NCBI GenBank assembly: GCA_011009095.1
Contig: VTPC01003963.1
Location: 40,222 to 104,221 of the forward strand
Reading direction: 5' to 3'
Source: Ignelater luminosus
Lineage: Eukaryota > Arthropoda > Insecta > Coleoptera > Elateridae
Length of the DNA stretch: 64,000 nucleotides
The notes below the pieces were generated by a model, which saw only the letters and a program-made list of their open reading frames with translations, was not told the origin of the DNA and did not search any database. The translations under genes were made by a program, and so were the position numbers. Below, one piece after another: positions 52,262-62,934 of this stretch (position 1 is the stretch's first letter; every line of letters starts with the position of its first letter).

Positions 52262-52485
52262 CAGGACCGGCTGGAAGTTTTGCGGGGCCCTTAAAATAAA
52301 AAAAGATGAAACACGCTGGTTTTTCAGACATGGTCTAATTTGTTTATTTTAAATATTTAGAAAAAATTAGAAATTTTATTTGTTCTGAACATATCGATAC
52401 AAAGAATGAATAATTTTACTCTCAAGGTGGGGGGCTCCAGCAAGCGCCGAGCTCTGAGCAGTTGCCGGCTCTTCAGCCGGCTCTG
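52262..52485. mobile_element. hAT-type MITE with intact 8-bp target duplication
   Basis: A 224-bp noncoding element starts CAGGACCGGCTGGAAG and ends in the inverted form CAGCCGGCTCTG. It is flanked by a perfect direct repeat TGTACAGT at 52,254-52,261 and 52,486-52,493. Eight-base duplications and CAG..CTG ends are diagnostic of the hAT superfamily. A GGGGCCC near the left end and GGGGGGCTCC near the right end are further inverted subterminal matches. The intact duplication suggests a moderately recent insertion. Confidence 0.88.
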
Positions 52486-52661
52486 TGTACAGTTCAGTGG
52501 AAAGTGTTGTATTGTATTTAATATAAAACAGTTTTGTTTTCTAAAAATCCTTATTTATAAAATTAGTATTTTTTATCAGGTCCATTAATACTAATTAGAA
52601 ATTCAGTTTATAAAGGAATTACCTACTCCGATTGTGATACTAATGTCATTATACAATAGTG

Positions 52662-53391
52662 TAAAGGCCGTTTTACATTATACTTTTTTTCGTCTAGAAC
52701 TTTGACTAAATTTAAAACTAGCTCGACTTGGATAATGTAAATCAGAACAATTGCTTCCAAGTTTTCATGGTTTTCATGCTAGATGTAGATTTAAAACTAG
52801 GTCCGGTCCTGTTATTCACCCAAGTTTGTATACTAGACCTGCGCATTAGAGCGATTTTCAGTGGTACCAACCTTTTATAACTAATAGCTTTGACGTCCTC
52901 TTGATTTTTGGAATCGAAATTTTTTATGTATTCAGAATATAGTGTTGGTGACATTGGCAACAACTTTGGCAGCTACCTTTAACCCTTTACTGGGTCTCTC
53001 GAGTCCCACAGATTTGAACTACCATAGTTTTGATACAATAGCATATTTTGTCATAATTCTTAAAGGGACTTGTGAATTGAGTACAAATGCATCCTCAGTG
53101 TTAGGTTTCAATAATTCCTAATGGGACCCTCATGTCCCATCAAAGTTTTAAAAACCTAAAAATCTTGAAAAGTTTATTTCAGCCTTTTTATGCTTAATTG
53201 AAAATAGAAAGTGATTAGCACCAAGAAAAAATAGATTTTGTCACAAAAACCTTAAAGGAATAAAAAATTTCGATTCCAAAAATCTCCTAAATAGAAGCGG
53301 GAAATTTAAGTTCAATATAGTATGCAATCTAGTGTAGTAACTAGTTTAGTAAATAGTTTAGCCAAAAAAAGTATAATGTAAAACGGTCTTA
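52662..53391. mobile_element. 730-bp TIR element, nonautonomous
   Basis: The ends are inverted copies sharing CCGTTTTACATTATACTT followed by a T run, then weaker pairing through CTAAACTA-like sequence for about 60 bases. The interior holds another pair of inverted segments, CTTTACTGGG..GAGTCCCA near 52,985-53,010 and its inverted relative near 53,122-53,145. These resemble piggyBac-like ends and may mark an inner insertion. No coding capacity is seen. The target duplication is unresolved. Confidence 0.75.
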
Positions 53392-53919
53392 ACCGAGGTG
53401 TTATTCTTAGGGATTTTTTTTGTTGCACTAAAACCAAGGCTTTCATTGTGCCAGTTTTTGGACAGATTAGAGGGAATCAGATAATGCACTCAGCCTACTT
53501 GGATGGACACAATTTTTTGTCATTTTTTTAACAATCAGGGCGCTTGCAAAGCGTATGCGCGCACCGCCTACCCTTCTGCTAACAAGCGTGGTAAGCGCTG
53601 CATTCAAAACTGTAAGAACAATATTTTCTGTATTCATGTATAACAAATCATAATAAGTTTAATAAACAACTTGGAAATATCCCAACTTTTTCTAAGTGTT
53701 GTACATATTTATACAAATGAATAACTGTATTACGGTTTCTTTATTTTCAAACTGCCGCTTAGCAAAAGACGTGGCCAAACCGTATCCGTTTAAATTCCCG
53801 TGGTGGAATAAAGGCGTGCCGTGCGCACAGCGCTAGGGAATAGCGTTCAACGTATAGATATTTAGCGTTCTCCGCCAAACGACGAAGAAAACTTGTGAAG
53901 GATGGCATGCTCTACCCAT

Positions 53920-54438
53920 AGGGATAGTTTATGTAGTGATTTGTTAGGGTATTTTCTAATTGTTATGTTGGCGATCTGAAAAATTGATCACGTGAACGTC
54001 ATACCGATTTGCTTATTCACAGGTTAATTTCTCGTGTAAGCGTTTGTAAAGTGGATGAGGTTAGGTGTTTTATTTTCGATTTTTCTGTTCTTTGTTTTTC
54101 TTTATATTAAGTTTTATCTTGGTTTGCGTAGTTTTTGACGGGTTTTACATACTGCTTTATATGTATTTGTAGATTTTTAATCTTTACCATTTTCGTATTG
54201 TTCCTTAGCTTAGTGCTGCTGGTTAGCAAGCTAATAAGGATAAAACCTAATACAAAGAAAAACAAAGAACAGAAAAATCGAAAATTAAACACCTAACCTC
54301 ATCCACTTTACAAGCGCTCACACGAGAAATTAACCTGTGAATAAGCAAATCGGTATGACGTTCACGTGATTAATCCTTCAGATCGCCAACATAACAATTA
54401 GAAAATATCCTACAAATCACTACATAAACTATCCCTTT
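53920..54438. repeat. Large hairpin with 200-bp arms
   Basis: Positions 53,920-54,120 and 54,236-54,438 are nearly perfect inverted copies with only around ten to fifteen differences, separated by a 115-bp loop. Shared blocks are ACATAACAATTAGAAAATA, TCACGTGAACGTCATACC and CTAACCTCATCCACTTTACA in opposite orientations. The high identity suggests a young foldback or active gene conversion between the arms. Confidence 0.9.
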
Positions 54439-54449
54439 GGCACAGATGA

Positions 54450-54836
54450 CATCCTATATAGCACCGGACGTCCACTGGACGTCCATTTGTCATCCAAATT
54501 TCGTCTCGACGTCCATGGACGTAAATTGGACATTTGTTGGGCGTCCGTGTTTGGACGTCCACTGGACCACCGTTGGTGGACGTCCACTGGACATCTATTT
54601 GTCATTCAAAACCGTCTAAATTATGCCCAATGGTCGTCCAGATTATGTCCAAACATCGTCCGAATTACGTATGTCCAAGAATCGTCCGAATTATGTCCAA
54701 AAATTGTCCGAATTATGTCCAAATTACGTCTGTAGGATGTCCAAAGTTGTGGCAAACGAACGTCCACTGGACATCCATCCGCCGAAAATTGGACGTCCAA
54801 TGGACATCCATAAGATGTCCGTGTGCTATATGGGAT
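54450..54836. mobile_element. GTCCA/TGGAC palindrome-rich MITE
   Basis: The block has ATCCTATATAGCAC at the left end and the inverted GTGCTATATGGGAT at the right. Between them GTCCA and its complement TGGAC occur more than twenty times, often back to back as GGACGTCCACTGGACGTCCA. The centre (54,630-54,730) holds a direct tandem of a 22-25-bp unit, ATTATGTCCAAA.ATCGTCCG, repeated about 3.5 times. Open frames across it on both strands follow from the repeats and are not genes. Confidence 0.8.
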
Positions 54837-54840
54837 ACGC

Positions 54841-55166
54841 TTACAAGATGCGAAGGTTTGTGGCGGCACCTTTTGATGTTTGAGGGTTCAGATTAAGGAC
54901 CTTTAAATAGGTCCGCCATTAAATAGGTGGTATTCTTCAGCGGGAATTTAAACCGTTTTGCAATTAAAAATATTTCTCGATGATTATAAATAAACACTTT
55001 TAACTTTTAAAATTCTTTTAATAAGTAATTTTCTAGAACGCACAAACACAGAACAAACATACGCACAGACTGAGGTTAACAGAAATACCACCTATTTAAT
55101 AACGACTAGTATCATTCGCTGTAAAATCTTGTCTCGGCGGGAAATGCTTACTTTCGCATCTTGTAA
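54841..55166. repeat. Inner hairpin with short arms
   Basis: TTACAAGATGCGAA at 54,841-54,854 pairs perfectly with 55,153-55,166, and AAATAGGTGGTATT at 54,921-54,934 pairs with AATACCACCTATTT at about 55,084-55,097. The rest of the loop is AT-rich. Confidence 0.7.
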
Positions 55167-55370
55167 AGGTATGGTATGTAATCTGTGCCTATGGGTAGAG
55201 CATGTCATCCTTCACAGTGTCTCTTTGTCCTACATTTTCATTTGGCGGAGAACGCTATTCATTGCGTACAAGAAAAATGCGATCCTCTAACATCAAGGTG
55301 CGATAGGGAGTGCATCATCTGATTCCTTCTAATTTGTGGTTTTAGCGGCAATTGGGCAACACTTATAATG

Positions 55371-56149
55371 TAATTTGACTTGATACTTGAATATCACAAT
55401 AAAATTCTTGCAACATATTTTTCTTTGGTCTCCATACTACAAAGATCCCCTCTCGTATAGTACACTTGTTGACGTGCGTTGTTTTGATTATATTATCTGT
55501 GATAACATATGACTAAGCTTAATGGTAAATAAAAGACAGACAAAAGACGAACCGTAAGTTAGGCCCAAGGATATTTATTTCCAAGAAATGATTGTTCTTT
55601 GTTTTTTGACATAACAAAACTTTTTTGGACTTAATTGTATTTGAGTCAGAGGAAATTATGAATATGTTTTATCTTATTTTATTTTAAATGCAGAATATTT
55701 AAAAAAAAGTTGAGATATACAAGGTGTCTAGAAATGCTAGAAATAAATAGGATGGATTTGTATAATCAAAATAGGTTGATTAAGTTGAACTTTTTTTCTG
55801 GTGACTTGCTAGAATTTTAGAACGTAAATTGGATGCACAATTTAATTTTACACCAGAAATGTATACTACTTGGTTAAACCGCTAAAATAAAATATGATAA
55901 AAAAGCATTTGAAGTCTTAAACACGGTATAAAGAAGGTTTAAAGGGCATTAGAAAAGTAACGTCAGATTGGAACAAATCATAACTGAAAAGCTGCTTGAT
56001 AATTTGCAATATGGAAGCAAGTTAGGTGAAACGAGAATTAGGCCTGTTAGCTCGACGCATTGCAGAATACACTGTTACCAACTTTTGATAAAATCAACAA
56101 AGCAGCTGACAGTGTCATAAGTGAGCTGTTTACATAATGTCAACGAATT
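55371..56149. other. Spacer and 5' region of the BTB gene
   Basis: No separate gene is seen. A TATACAAGGTGTCTAG end-type motif lies near 55,717. The promoter and 5' UTR of the BTB gene presumably fall in the right part. An out-of-frame ATG at 56,137-56,139 precedes the chosen start. Confidence 0.4.
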
Positions 56150-58097
56150 ATGGCTGGACGATCATTTATAGGTACTTGGGAGGTAAATAATGCAACAATT
56201 AATAATATCTATTTCTAATTGCACAATATTTAACACAGTAAATAAATACTGAGGCATATTTATTACCATAGCAATTTATTATTGAGTATTTTCTATTTTA
56301 CAACTACAGCTGTCTTTATTATGTTTTGTCCCCTAGTAATTTTGTATTGATTTGAATTTGTTAGGTGATAGGATATGGATATATTAATGGAAGTCATAGT
56401 GAAAATACTGGATTGGAAGGGTAAGTAAATTATTTTATAGAATTTGTGTTAAAATGTTTTAGTTCCACTTCATTTGCATTTCCAATTTGTAGAGTTCGAT
56501 TTCGGCTAGATGAAACTGGTGATGTTATATGGACTGTTTCAGAAGAACTCAAAGCAGTTCCATTATTTAGTTGTGAAACTTATGAAATTTATAGCACCTC
56601 AGGTTTGGGTGCTGTTTTACGCTTCGGTGCATATGCAGGACATGTTATTGAATTTAAAGTAAGTGGAACGTTATTTTAATGTTACTAATAAATTTTATTG
56701 TATCTTTTATGTAGTGTGATCAAATAGAGCCACGAGATAGTGTGATATTAACTTGTGAAGGATGGTGTATGTTACATTGTAAAAGAATACAAGAAGAACC
56801 GTCAGAATATACCTTAAATACTACATTTTCTTTACTGCCAGCTCTCGAGGATGGATATTTTGGTGACATAAAAATCACAGCAGCAAATAATAAACAAGTA
56901 ATCTTGATTGTTGTAAATTATAAAGATGCTTAAGTAATAACATGTAAATGTTTTAGTTTCATGTACATTCAAGTATAGTACAATTACTTGGAAATGAAAT
57001 CCCATGGCAGTCACAACCACCACCATTCTCTGGTTTACCTGAAGATGTTTTAGGAACAATATTCAATTTTTTATATGCCGAATGCTTGCCAGATACGTTA
57101 ACAGAATCGACTGCACGACAAGTTATTTCTGTTGGAGCACAATATCAAAGTTTAGCTAAACTTGTTAATATGTGTCAGTTATATTTAAAGAATATGGCAT
57201 TGAAACAACGTAAGTAAAATGATAACTTGCTAGATAATAACATTACTTATTCTATTTTGCATGCAGAAATCATAGGATTAGTCAACGACATGCATGCATG
57301 TGCAAACCAAATAATCGAACACTTCAATATTCGACATAATCATTCTCCAACCGACACTATAGCTGCAAATCCTGCCAAATTATGTTTTGTAGTTAAACAA
57401 TCAGTAAGAGATGCTGCTGTAGGTAATTAAATAAAATCTATCAATTTATAAGATAAACATTTTAATTATTAAAATATTTTATAGTCGGTGCGAAATTACT
57501 TTTACTTTGTGATTTATTTACGAAACGAAAAAATGAGTTATCAAGAGAAGAACGTCATGAAATTATTCGTTATGCAAAATCGCGTTTGCCTATATTCATG
57601 ACTCAACTTCACAAGTTCCTTCAAGCAGTTAAGAGTACATTTAGCTCAATGACTGCTTTACAAAGAAATGAAGTTGCCACATATCTTGTGCCAGAGGTAA
57701 CTATAAATTTAGTTTTGAAATACTATACAATTTGTTTTGATCTGTTTACTTTTAGATTGAAGTAATACTTGATACAGTATCAACATTAATTGTTGAAGTA
57801 GAAAAGGCCTTGCATCAAATAATTCAAGTTCTTTCTCCACACGATGATGCTAGGAGAAAATCCGGTGTTGGAGATATGCTTGGGAAAAGTCTCAGAAATG
57901 TTTTGCACATAAGAGAATTGACAAAACTTAGAAATTTTCATGAACATATTACTTGCAGTCTTGGATTACTTCTGCATAAAAAGTAAGTTGAAAAATGTAG
58001 GTACTTATTAAATTATGCCTACGACTATGATTACTGCAGTTATTTTGTAATAAATTATTTTTCTAGAAATTTATATTTATGCGTCACTTATGGTTGA
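56150..58097 (+). CDS. BTB/POZ-domain protein, nine exons, 438 aa
   Basis: The exons are 56150-56182, 56365-56420, 56493-56658, 56715-56897, 56957-57209, 57267-57422, 57485-57696, 57756-57982 and 58067-58097. They sum to 1,317 nt in one frame, with GT..AG borders throughout and introns mostly of 50-75 bp. The start is ATGGCTGGACG, giving MAGRSFIGTWE. Residues 1-140 form a beta-rich-looking region (VIWTVSEELKAVPLFSCETY, GDIKITAANN). Residues about 147-230 are a BTB fold (FHVHSSIVQLLG, LPEDVLGTIFNFLYAECLP, ISVGAQYQSLAKLVNMC). The remainder is helical (KSRLPIFMTQLHKFLQAVKS, EVILDTVSTLIVEVEKAL). BTB proteins usually dimerise and often serve as Cullin-3 adaptors. I do not know the specific family. 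The last short exon is less certain than the rest. Confidence 0.85.
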
Positions 58098-59211
58098 GTC
58101 ATAATTGCTTAATTTATATGTCCAAGTACATATTTCTTTTAATTATTGATAGGTAGACAATAACTGACCATTTAAAACAATGATGAGTCATTGTTTGAAA
58201 CTCAAATAATATGTGATGGTATGTTATTGACCTGTATTGTAATTGTTTTGAAGTTCATTTCAATTTCTTAATTTATCGTTTATTATTGTTTGGAGAGACT
58301 TCAATCTTAAACTATGATCTGAAATCAATTATTAAAATTATGTTTAAGTATTCTACTCGTTCTTATCAGCCCAACACTTCAATATTACTTGAAACTATTG
58401 CTCTTTGTTTAAGATTATTTTTTAACAAGCAATAGAAATAGATAAAAGTTAAGTGAATTCTTTGCAACTTAGTAATAGATAATTTTAATTTTATTTTTTT
58501 ATTACTAATGAGCTGTTACTCATAAAGTGAAGATAATTTTGGATGATATAGCATTAAGTTTAATTGGGAATAATTGTATCAAATTTTATTTCTATAGTTG
58601 TTCATAACTAGTCATTTTCTGGCGACTCAAATATTTGAATTGTCTACAGGGCTATTCAAATACAAGCGTTTTAGCATTAAATGGATAATGTCAGCACTAG
58701 AGAAATTCAAATCGGTAACATATGGTTTCAAAATGATGTTTGGGGAAACATTCAAAAAATTGTTAGAGAGCTTTATAAAAATACATCTAGGCTACAAGTT
58801 ATAAACATAACCTAACAAATAGAGTTCTATAGGCATTTTGCGTGTGGCATTGAAAACTGATTCAAGTTCATATAGCGCAACTAATCTTAAAGTATAAACT
58901 ATTAAAAACAAACTGAATGCTAATGCAAACAATACATTGCACATAAATTGAATAAACTTTTGATGTAAATACAAAACACAACCTTATTTCAATTCCAATC
59001 TTTCCAAAAAAGGTTATGTGCCACAAAACATCTATTGACACCTTATCAATGTTCATATTTTGAGGTTAAGGATTTTGATTCAAGTTGGGCAGCGCTCGAT
59101 GCGCCGCCACGCGGTAAATGCTGTCACTAGTATCGTCGGGTCGAGTTTTAAAGGCGTGATTATTTACATTTTTACTAAGTAAGTAGAAACATAAAAATAA
59201 TATTTTTCGAG
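58098..59211. other. Spacer between the BTB and THAP genes
   Basis: AT-rich with no recognised exon. It should contain the BTB 3' UTR; no clear AATAAA was placed. The GC-richer segment at 59,095-59,160 directly upstream of the THAP start may be its promoter region. Confidence 0.4.
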
Positions 59212-59825
59212 ATGTCTAATGGTGTGACAAAAAGCAAGAATAATTGCTGTGTCGCTGAGTGTAAGGCCACATATAAAATTCCAAACATTTCATTTCATAA
59301 ATTCTCCAAGTTACAACAGAATATTAATGAATAAATGGATGGTTGCCTTGAAAATAGGAAAGAATATCTCTGCCTACATGAAAGTGTGCAGTTTGCACTT
59401 TAAGAAAGACAATTTTTTCTTTGGTGGAGGTAAGTAAAGAATTTGTTTTGGTTTGCTAGAAAATAACATAATAGTTTAGATATTATTTTTATTTTACAGC
59501 TCATATTAATAAAATACATCGACTGAAAAACACTGCAGTCCCCAGCCAAAATCTACCAGTCCGTTCACATGATTGTATCTTAAGCCCTACACAAATGCAG
59601 CAGCATCAAGATAAAGAACAAAGACTGCAAAACCGAGCTAAAAATAGAAGTGTACAGAAGGCTGTGGAACATGTAGAAGAATTACCAGATCCAACAGCTG
59701 GAGAGAAGTGTTATGATACAATAGAAGCAACAAGAAATTTATTATATTTTAAAGAAAGCCCTGCAGTATTTTCTAGGATTCCAGTAGAAATTAAAAAGAC
59801 TTACGAGGACAAAGGAGTACAGTGA
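59212..59825 (+). pseudogene. THAP-domain gene with one apparent frameshift
   Basis: The first exon begins MSNGVTKSKNNCCVAECKAT and has the THAP start: C-x-x-x-C, then ISFHKFSK. The next THAP blocks, NKWMVALKIG and YMKVCSLHFKKDNFF (C-x-x-H of the C2CH zinc site), lie one frame over, so one base is gained or two lost near 59,305-59,320. Exon 1 ends at 59,429 (GTAAGT) and exon 2 starts at 59,500 after a TTTTACAG acceptor. It encodes RLKNTAVPSQNLP, equivalent to the AVPT..P box that closes THAP domains, and a Lys/Glu-rich tail ending DKGVQ at 59,825. All zinc ligands, the Trp and the AVP box are present, and the rest is intact, so the frame change could be a recent mutation, a polymorphism or a sequencing error. 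THAP proteins bind DNA. Some descend from P-element transposases, and a mobile origin here is possible. Confidence 0.75.
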
Positions 59826-59981
59826 TTATAAGTGCAGAATTCTTGCAGGTGTTATTGAATCCCTCCAATATTGGCCCAAGACAGGTTTTAAGCTGTCCCT
59901 TTTGTTACCAAATCAACAATTTGGTATTTGTTGATAGTAGTCCTTAGTTCCTATAGCATTAATTTTGTCCTATGTGTGTAT

Positions 59982-60019
59982 AATAAATGTAGTTAGTAAG
60001 AGTAAGAATTTGCAATAAA
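59982..60019 (+). terminator. Candidate polyadenylation signals of the THAP gene
   Basis: AATAAA occurs at 59,982-59,987 and at 60,014-60,019, both within 200 bases of the stop. Confidence 0.5.
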
Positions 60020-60153
60020 ACAAGTGAAGTGTTCATTTATTTTCGGTATTGTAGTACTAGTGCTTATTAAGCACAAATATAAATATGTTCAAAATATTTG
60101 TATTATAATACTACTAATTGTTATTAAAAGAAAAGCACATTGCATCAGAAAAA

Positions 60154-60175
60154 ATTATAATAATAATAATAATAT
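60154..60175. repeat. (ATA)n simple repeat
   Basis: About six ATA/TAA units in an AT-rich stretch. Confidence 0.8.
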
Positions 60176-61929
60176 AATACATAATAATTATTTTTTAAAA
60201 TACACACAAGAAAAATTAAATACTATACCAAAGAAAAATAAAAAAAATCACTGAACACTAGGTAGTTGTATCAGTTGTTTGATAAAATTAAAATAAAAAA
60301 ATGTCACCTATTGCCACTGCTAACACCTCTAAATATGCTGACGTCCACCAAATTGCTTACAACCAGTGGTGCCATCAACGGCTGTGCCTTTTTCGAATTA
60401 GGTACTTACAATGAATAAAGGAGGGGTAGAGTAGGAAATATTTTATTGCAGAATGGGAGTTGCTTATTTTAATAATAAAGAGTAAGCATCTTGTGAATAT
60501 AAGTTTGTGGGTTTTAGTTTTTAGTTGGAGATAATAATAATGATTTTGAGTTTAGTGATATTTTGTTATAACGGTGATATTAATGTTATAAGTAATCGTA
60601 CAATATTTGTAAAGACTGAAAATGAATAGTTAATTGTATGGTATGTTGACATGCAAAAACGCCACTAGCACAAACTTCTGTAATTTTCGTCAACCTGTCA
60701 ACGTCAATGTGATGCTTCTGGTTTCATAATTCTAATTAAATTTTCTCTCATCTACCCTTCTTTACTTGTAGGGTATTTAAAATCTTCAATTTCTGATGAT
60801 TCAAGAGTCGGTGACAATAGTTGACAAATATAATTGAATGTGACAAAAATGGTTTAAAAGTCTTAAAAGTGTCCATCATTTATGTCAAGTTATATCAAAT
60901 ACAATTTATTTGACATGTTCACTGTGATGTTTTTATGAAAATTGGTTCACTCACTTTATAACTTTGTAAAACAAAGGACTATGTCAAATCTACATCATTG
61001 AAAGCACTACAAATGTTCATTTATGGTCCACTAAAACAAAAGATTACCATGAAAGTAGATTTATGTTATCCCAAATAAATTATCTAAACCCTAAATCTTT
61101 TCTAAAAAAACAAAAACATCAATAAATTGATCTACAAAGTAAGTAACCTTTTCTAATTAACCGAAAACGCAACATTAAAGTAATAATTTTTTATCAAGTT
61201 CAATAAAACGATACTAGATATATTAAAGTATCTGCTATAAGGTAATGTTTTGTAGTGTGTAAATATATTTTTCTCATTGCAAAAAATTATTATTGTTTTG
61301 TTAAAATTTGCTTATGAATTTGACCAACTTCGCTAGTTAAGAGATGTCTTCCTACAATTTCTCATAACTACATTATAATATTGAAAAAACCTAAATATTT
61401 TGTAATGTTATATTGACAAGATATAAATACACATGTTCTAATAGAAAAAAATTTAAAAAAATTTTTTTCCTGTAATTTTAGTGTTCAGTAAATAATGTTG
61501 CATTATTGCATCAATGGGCATGATTCATTGTCCACGCCACTAGCATATAATATAGTAAGACCATAGTGTTAGACCGACAAAGAGGCTGCAAGTTCTGCAG
61601 ATTTGTTTGGTTTGGTTGTAAATAACAGACTTTTAAACGGCATAATAGGAAGCAAGAAATATTTTAAAATTTATAAACGTACCTACTACAAATAGCACCA
61701 TAAAGTAATTTAAATTTTAAAGGTTTGAATACGATATAGTGATGTGAAACGGATGCGATATTTTGACTTCGAGTTACCGATAAAATGCAATAAAAACAAG
61801 AATGCCGACAAATTATACGATCAACATACAAATTCCAAAAAATAAACGTGACTACACATAATAAAGATGTTGAAAAGTATTAAAAGTGAATTCAGAACTG
61901 CCAGTAAAAATTTTACTTATTCATTGTCT

Positions 61930-62934
61930 GATTGATATTGCATAACTGTCTCTCAAAATACATATTTGCAACAGGAACTATACGAGACAACCACATTCAA
62001 AATTGTAGTCTGGAATCTAAAGAAATAATGAAAAAACAAATAGAGGAGCATTTGATTATAGGCTTGGCTCTGGATCAAATATTTGTGCTATTCGATGGAA
62101 CCACAATTCCATTGTAACAATGATAACAAAGAATATATCAATAAATCCCATGCAGACTACAAAACGGTAAGATCGGAAACAGAAGAAAGAAATTAGTGTT
62201 TCATAGCCTTTAGTGGTAAGAGAATACATAATAATAAAAATATGGGTTGTGTGAATTTGCACGATGTGGTATAGCTAACTACCAAATAAAGGTTAGAGGT
62301 AAAAAGTGGTGTTGGCCTCTTTTTATAAATTGCATTGGTAATGGTAGTCAACTGTTGGAAACTGTATAAAACTACCAACAATAAAAAGATATCTCAGCTC
62401 TAATTTCGTTCTTCTATAGTTATGGTTAGTTATAGTTAATCAAATCAGAAGGTAAAACTAAAGAGGAAAATCAAGATGAAACTAAAAGGGCATACCAAGG
62501 AAAAGATAGACCAACCAAAAACGAGTTACCTGAGAGATTAGAAAAGATATGGTCACTCACAGCATTATTCACCATCCAGAGAAGTCGAGGAAAGGATGTA
62601 GAATCAAAAGTCAGACTGTGAATATGTGTACAAAGTGTGATGTGCATCTTCATTCTGCATGTTTTGATGACTTCCATAGACAATAACCTTTCATATGTGA
62701 CCTGTCACAAAACTATACTTTTAGAAATAAGAAAACCTGCATTTTTCAGCTTATGTGTCAAATAATAGTATTTACCCCATATTCCTCCATTGATGCGAAA
62801 ATGCAACACTATTTTTTGAGAACACCTTGTATAGAAAATCTTTTTCACTTACTATGGTACTTTTTAGACTTCAGTATTTAAAAGATGAGCTCTCAAAAAC
62901 TAAAATTTGATGCCTTGGCCTTTAATGGGTTAAA
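61930..62934 (+). mobile_element. piggyBac transposon fossil (C-terminal part)
   Basis: KYIFATGTIRDN at about 61,960-62,000 matches the YF.TGT.R.NR block. Further pieces in order match VKEYNKHMGGVD (near 62,210-62,250), the LYRIKVRGKKWW region (near 62,280-62,315) and GRPTKNELPERL-like sequence (near 62,505). The Cys-rich tail CTKCDVHLHSACFDDFHR closes at 62,684-62,686 with a stop. About 245 bases later the element ends CCTTTAATGGG followed by TTAA (62,930-62,933), the piggyBac target site. Several frame changes make it inactive. The N-terminal half and left end are not seen. Confidence 0.85.

Larger units (their letters stand above)
53420..55370. mobile_element. Nested foldback composite of about 1.9 kb
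   Basis: Outer inverted matches: GTTGC..CTAAAACCA and ATTAGAGGGAATCAGATAAT at 53,421-53,491 against 55,308-55,365, and GCGTTCTCCGCCAAA plus GTGAAGGATGGCATG and CTCTACCCATAGG at 53,868-53,930 against 55,188-55,260. Inside lie three further structures: a 200-bp-arm hairpin (53,920-54,438), the GTCCA element (54,450-54,836) and a short-arm hairpin (54,841-55,166). The nesting of palindromic blocks suggests repeated insertion of foldback elements into one another. Nothing here is coding. Confidence 0.75.
59826..61929. other. THAP 3' end and AT-rich spacer
   Basis: It holds two AATAAA signals after the THAP stop and an ATA-rich run (60,154-60,175). I saw no further gene. The left part of the piggyBac element may extend into it but no TTAA-anchored left end was identified. 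Confidence 0.45.

Noticed and set aside
54437-54896. Several overlapping frames on both strands rich in WTS, RPLD or CPN residues
   Set aside because: They are readings of the GTCCA/TGGAC repeat in different frames, not genes.
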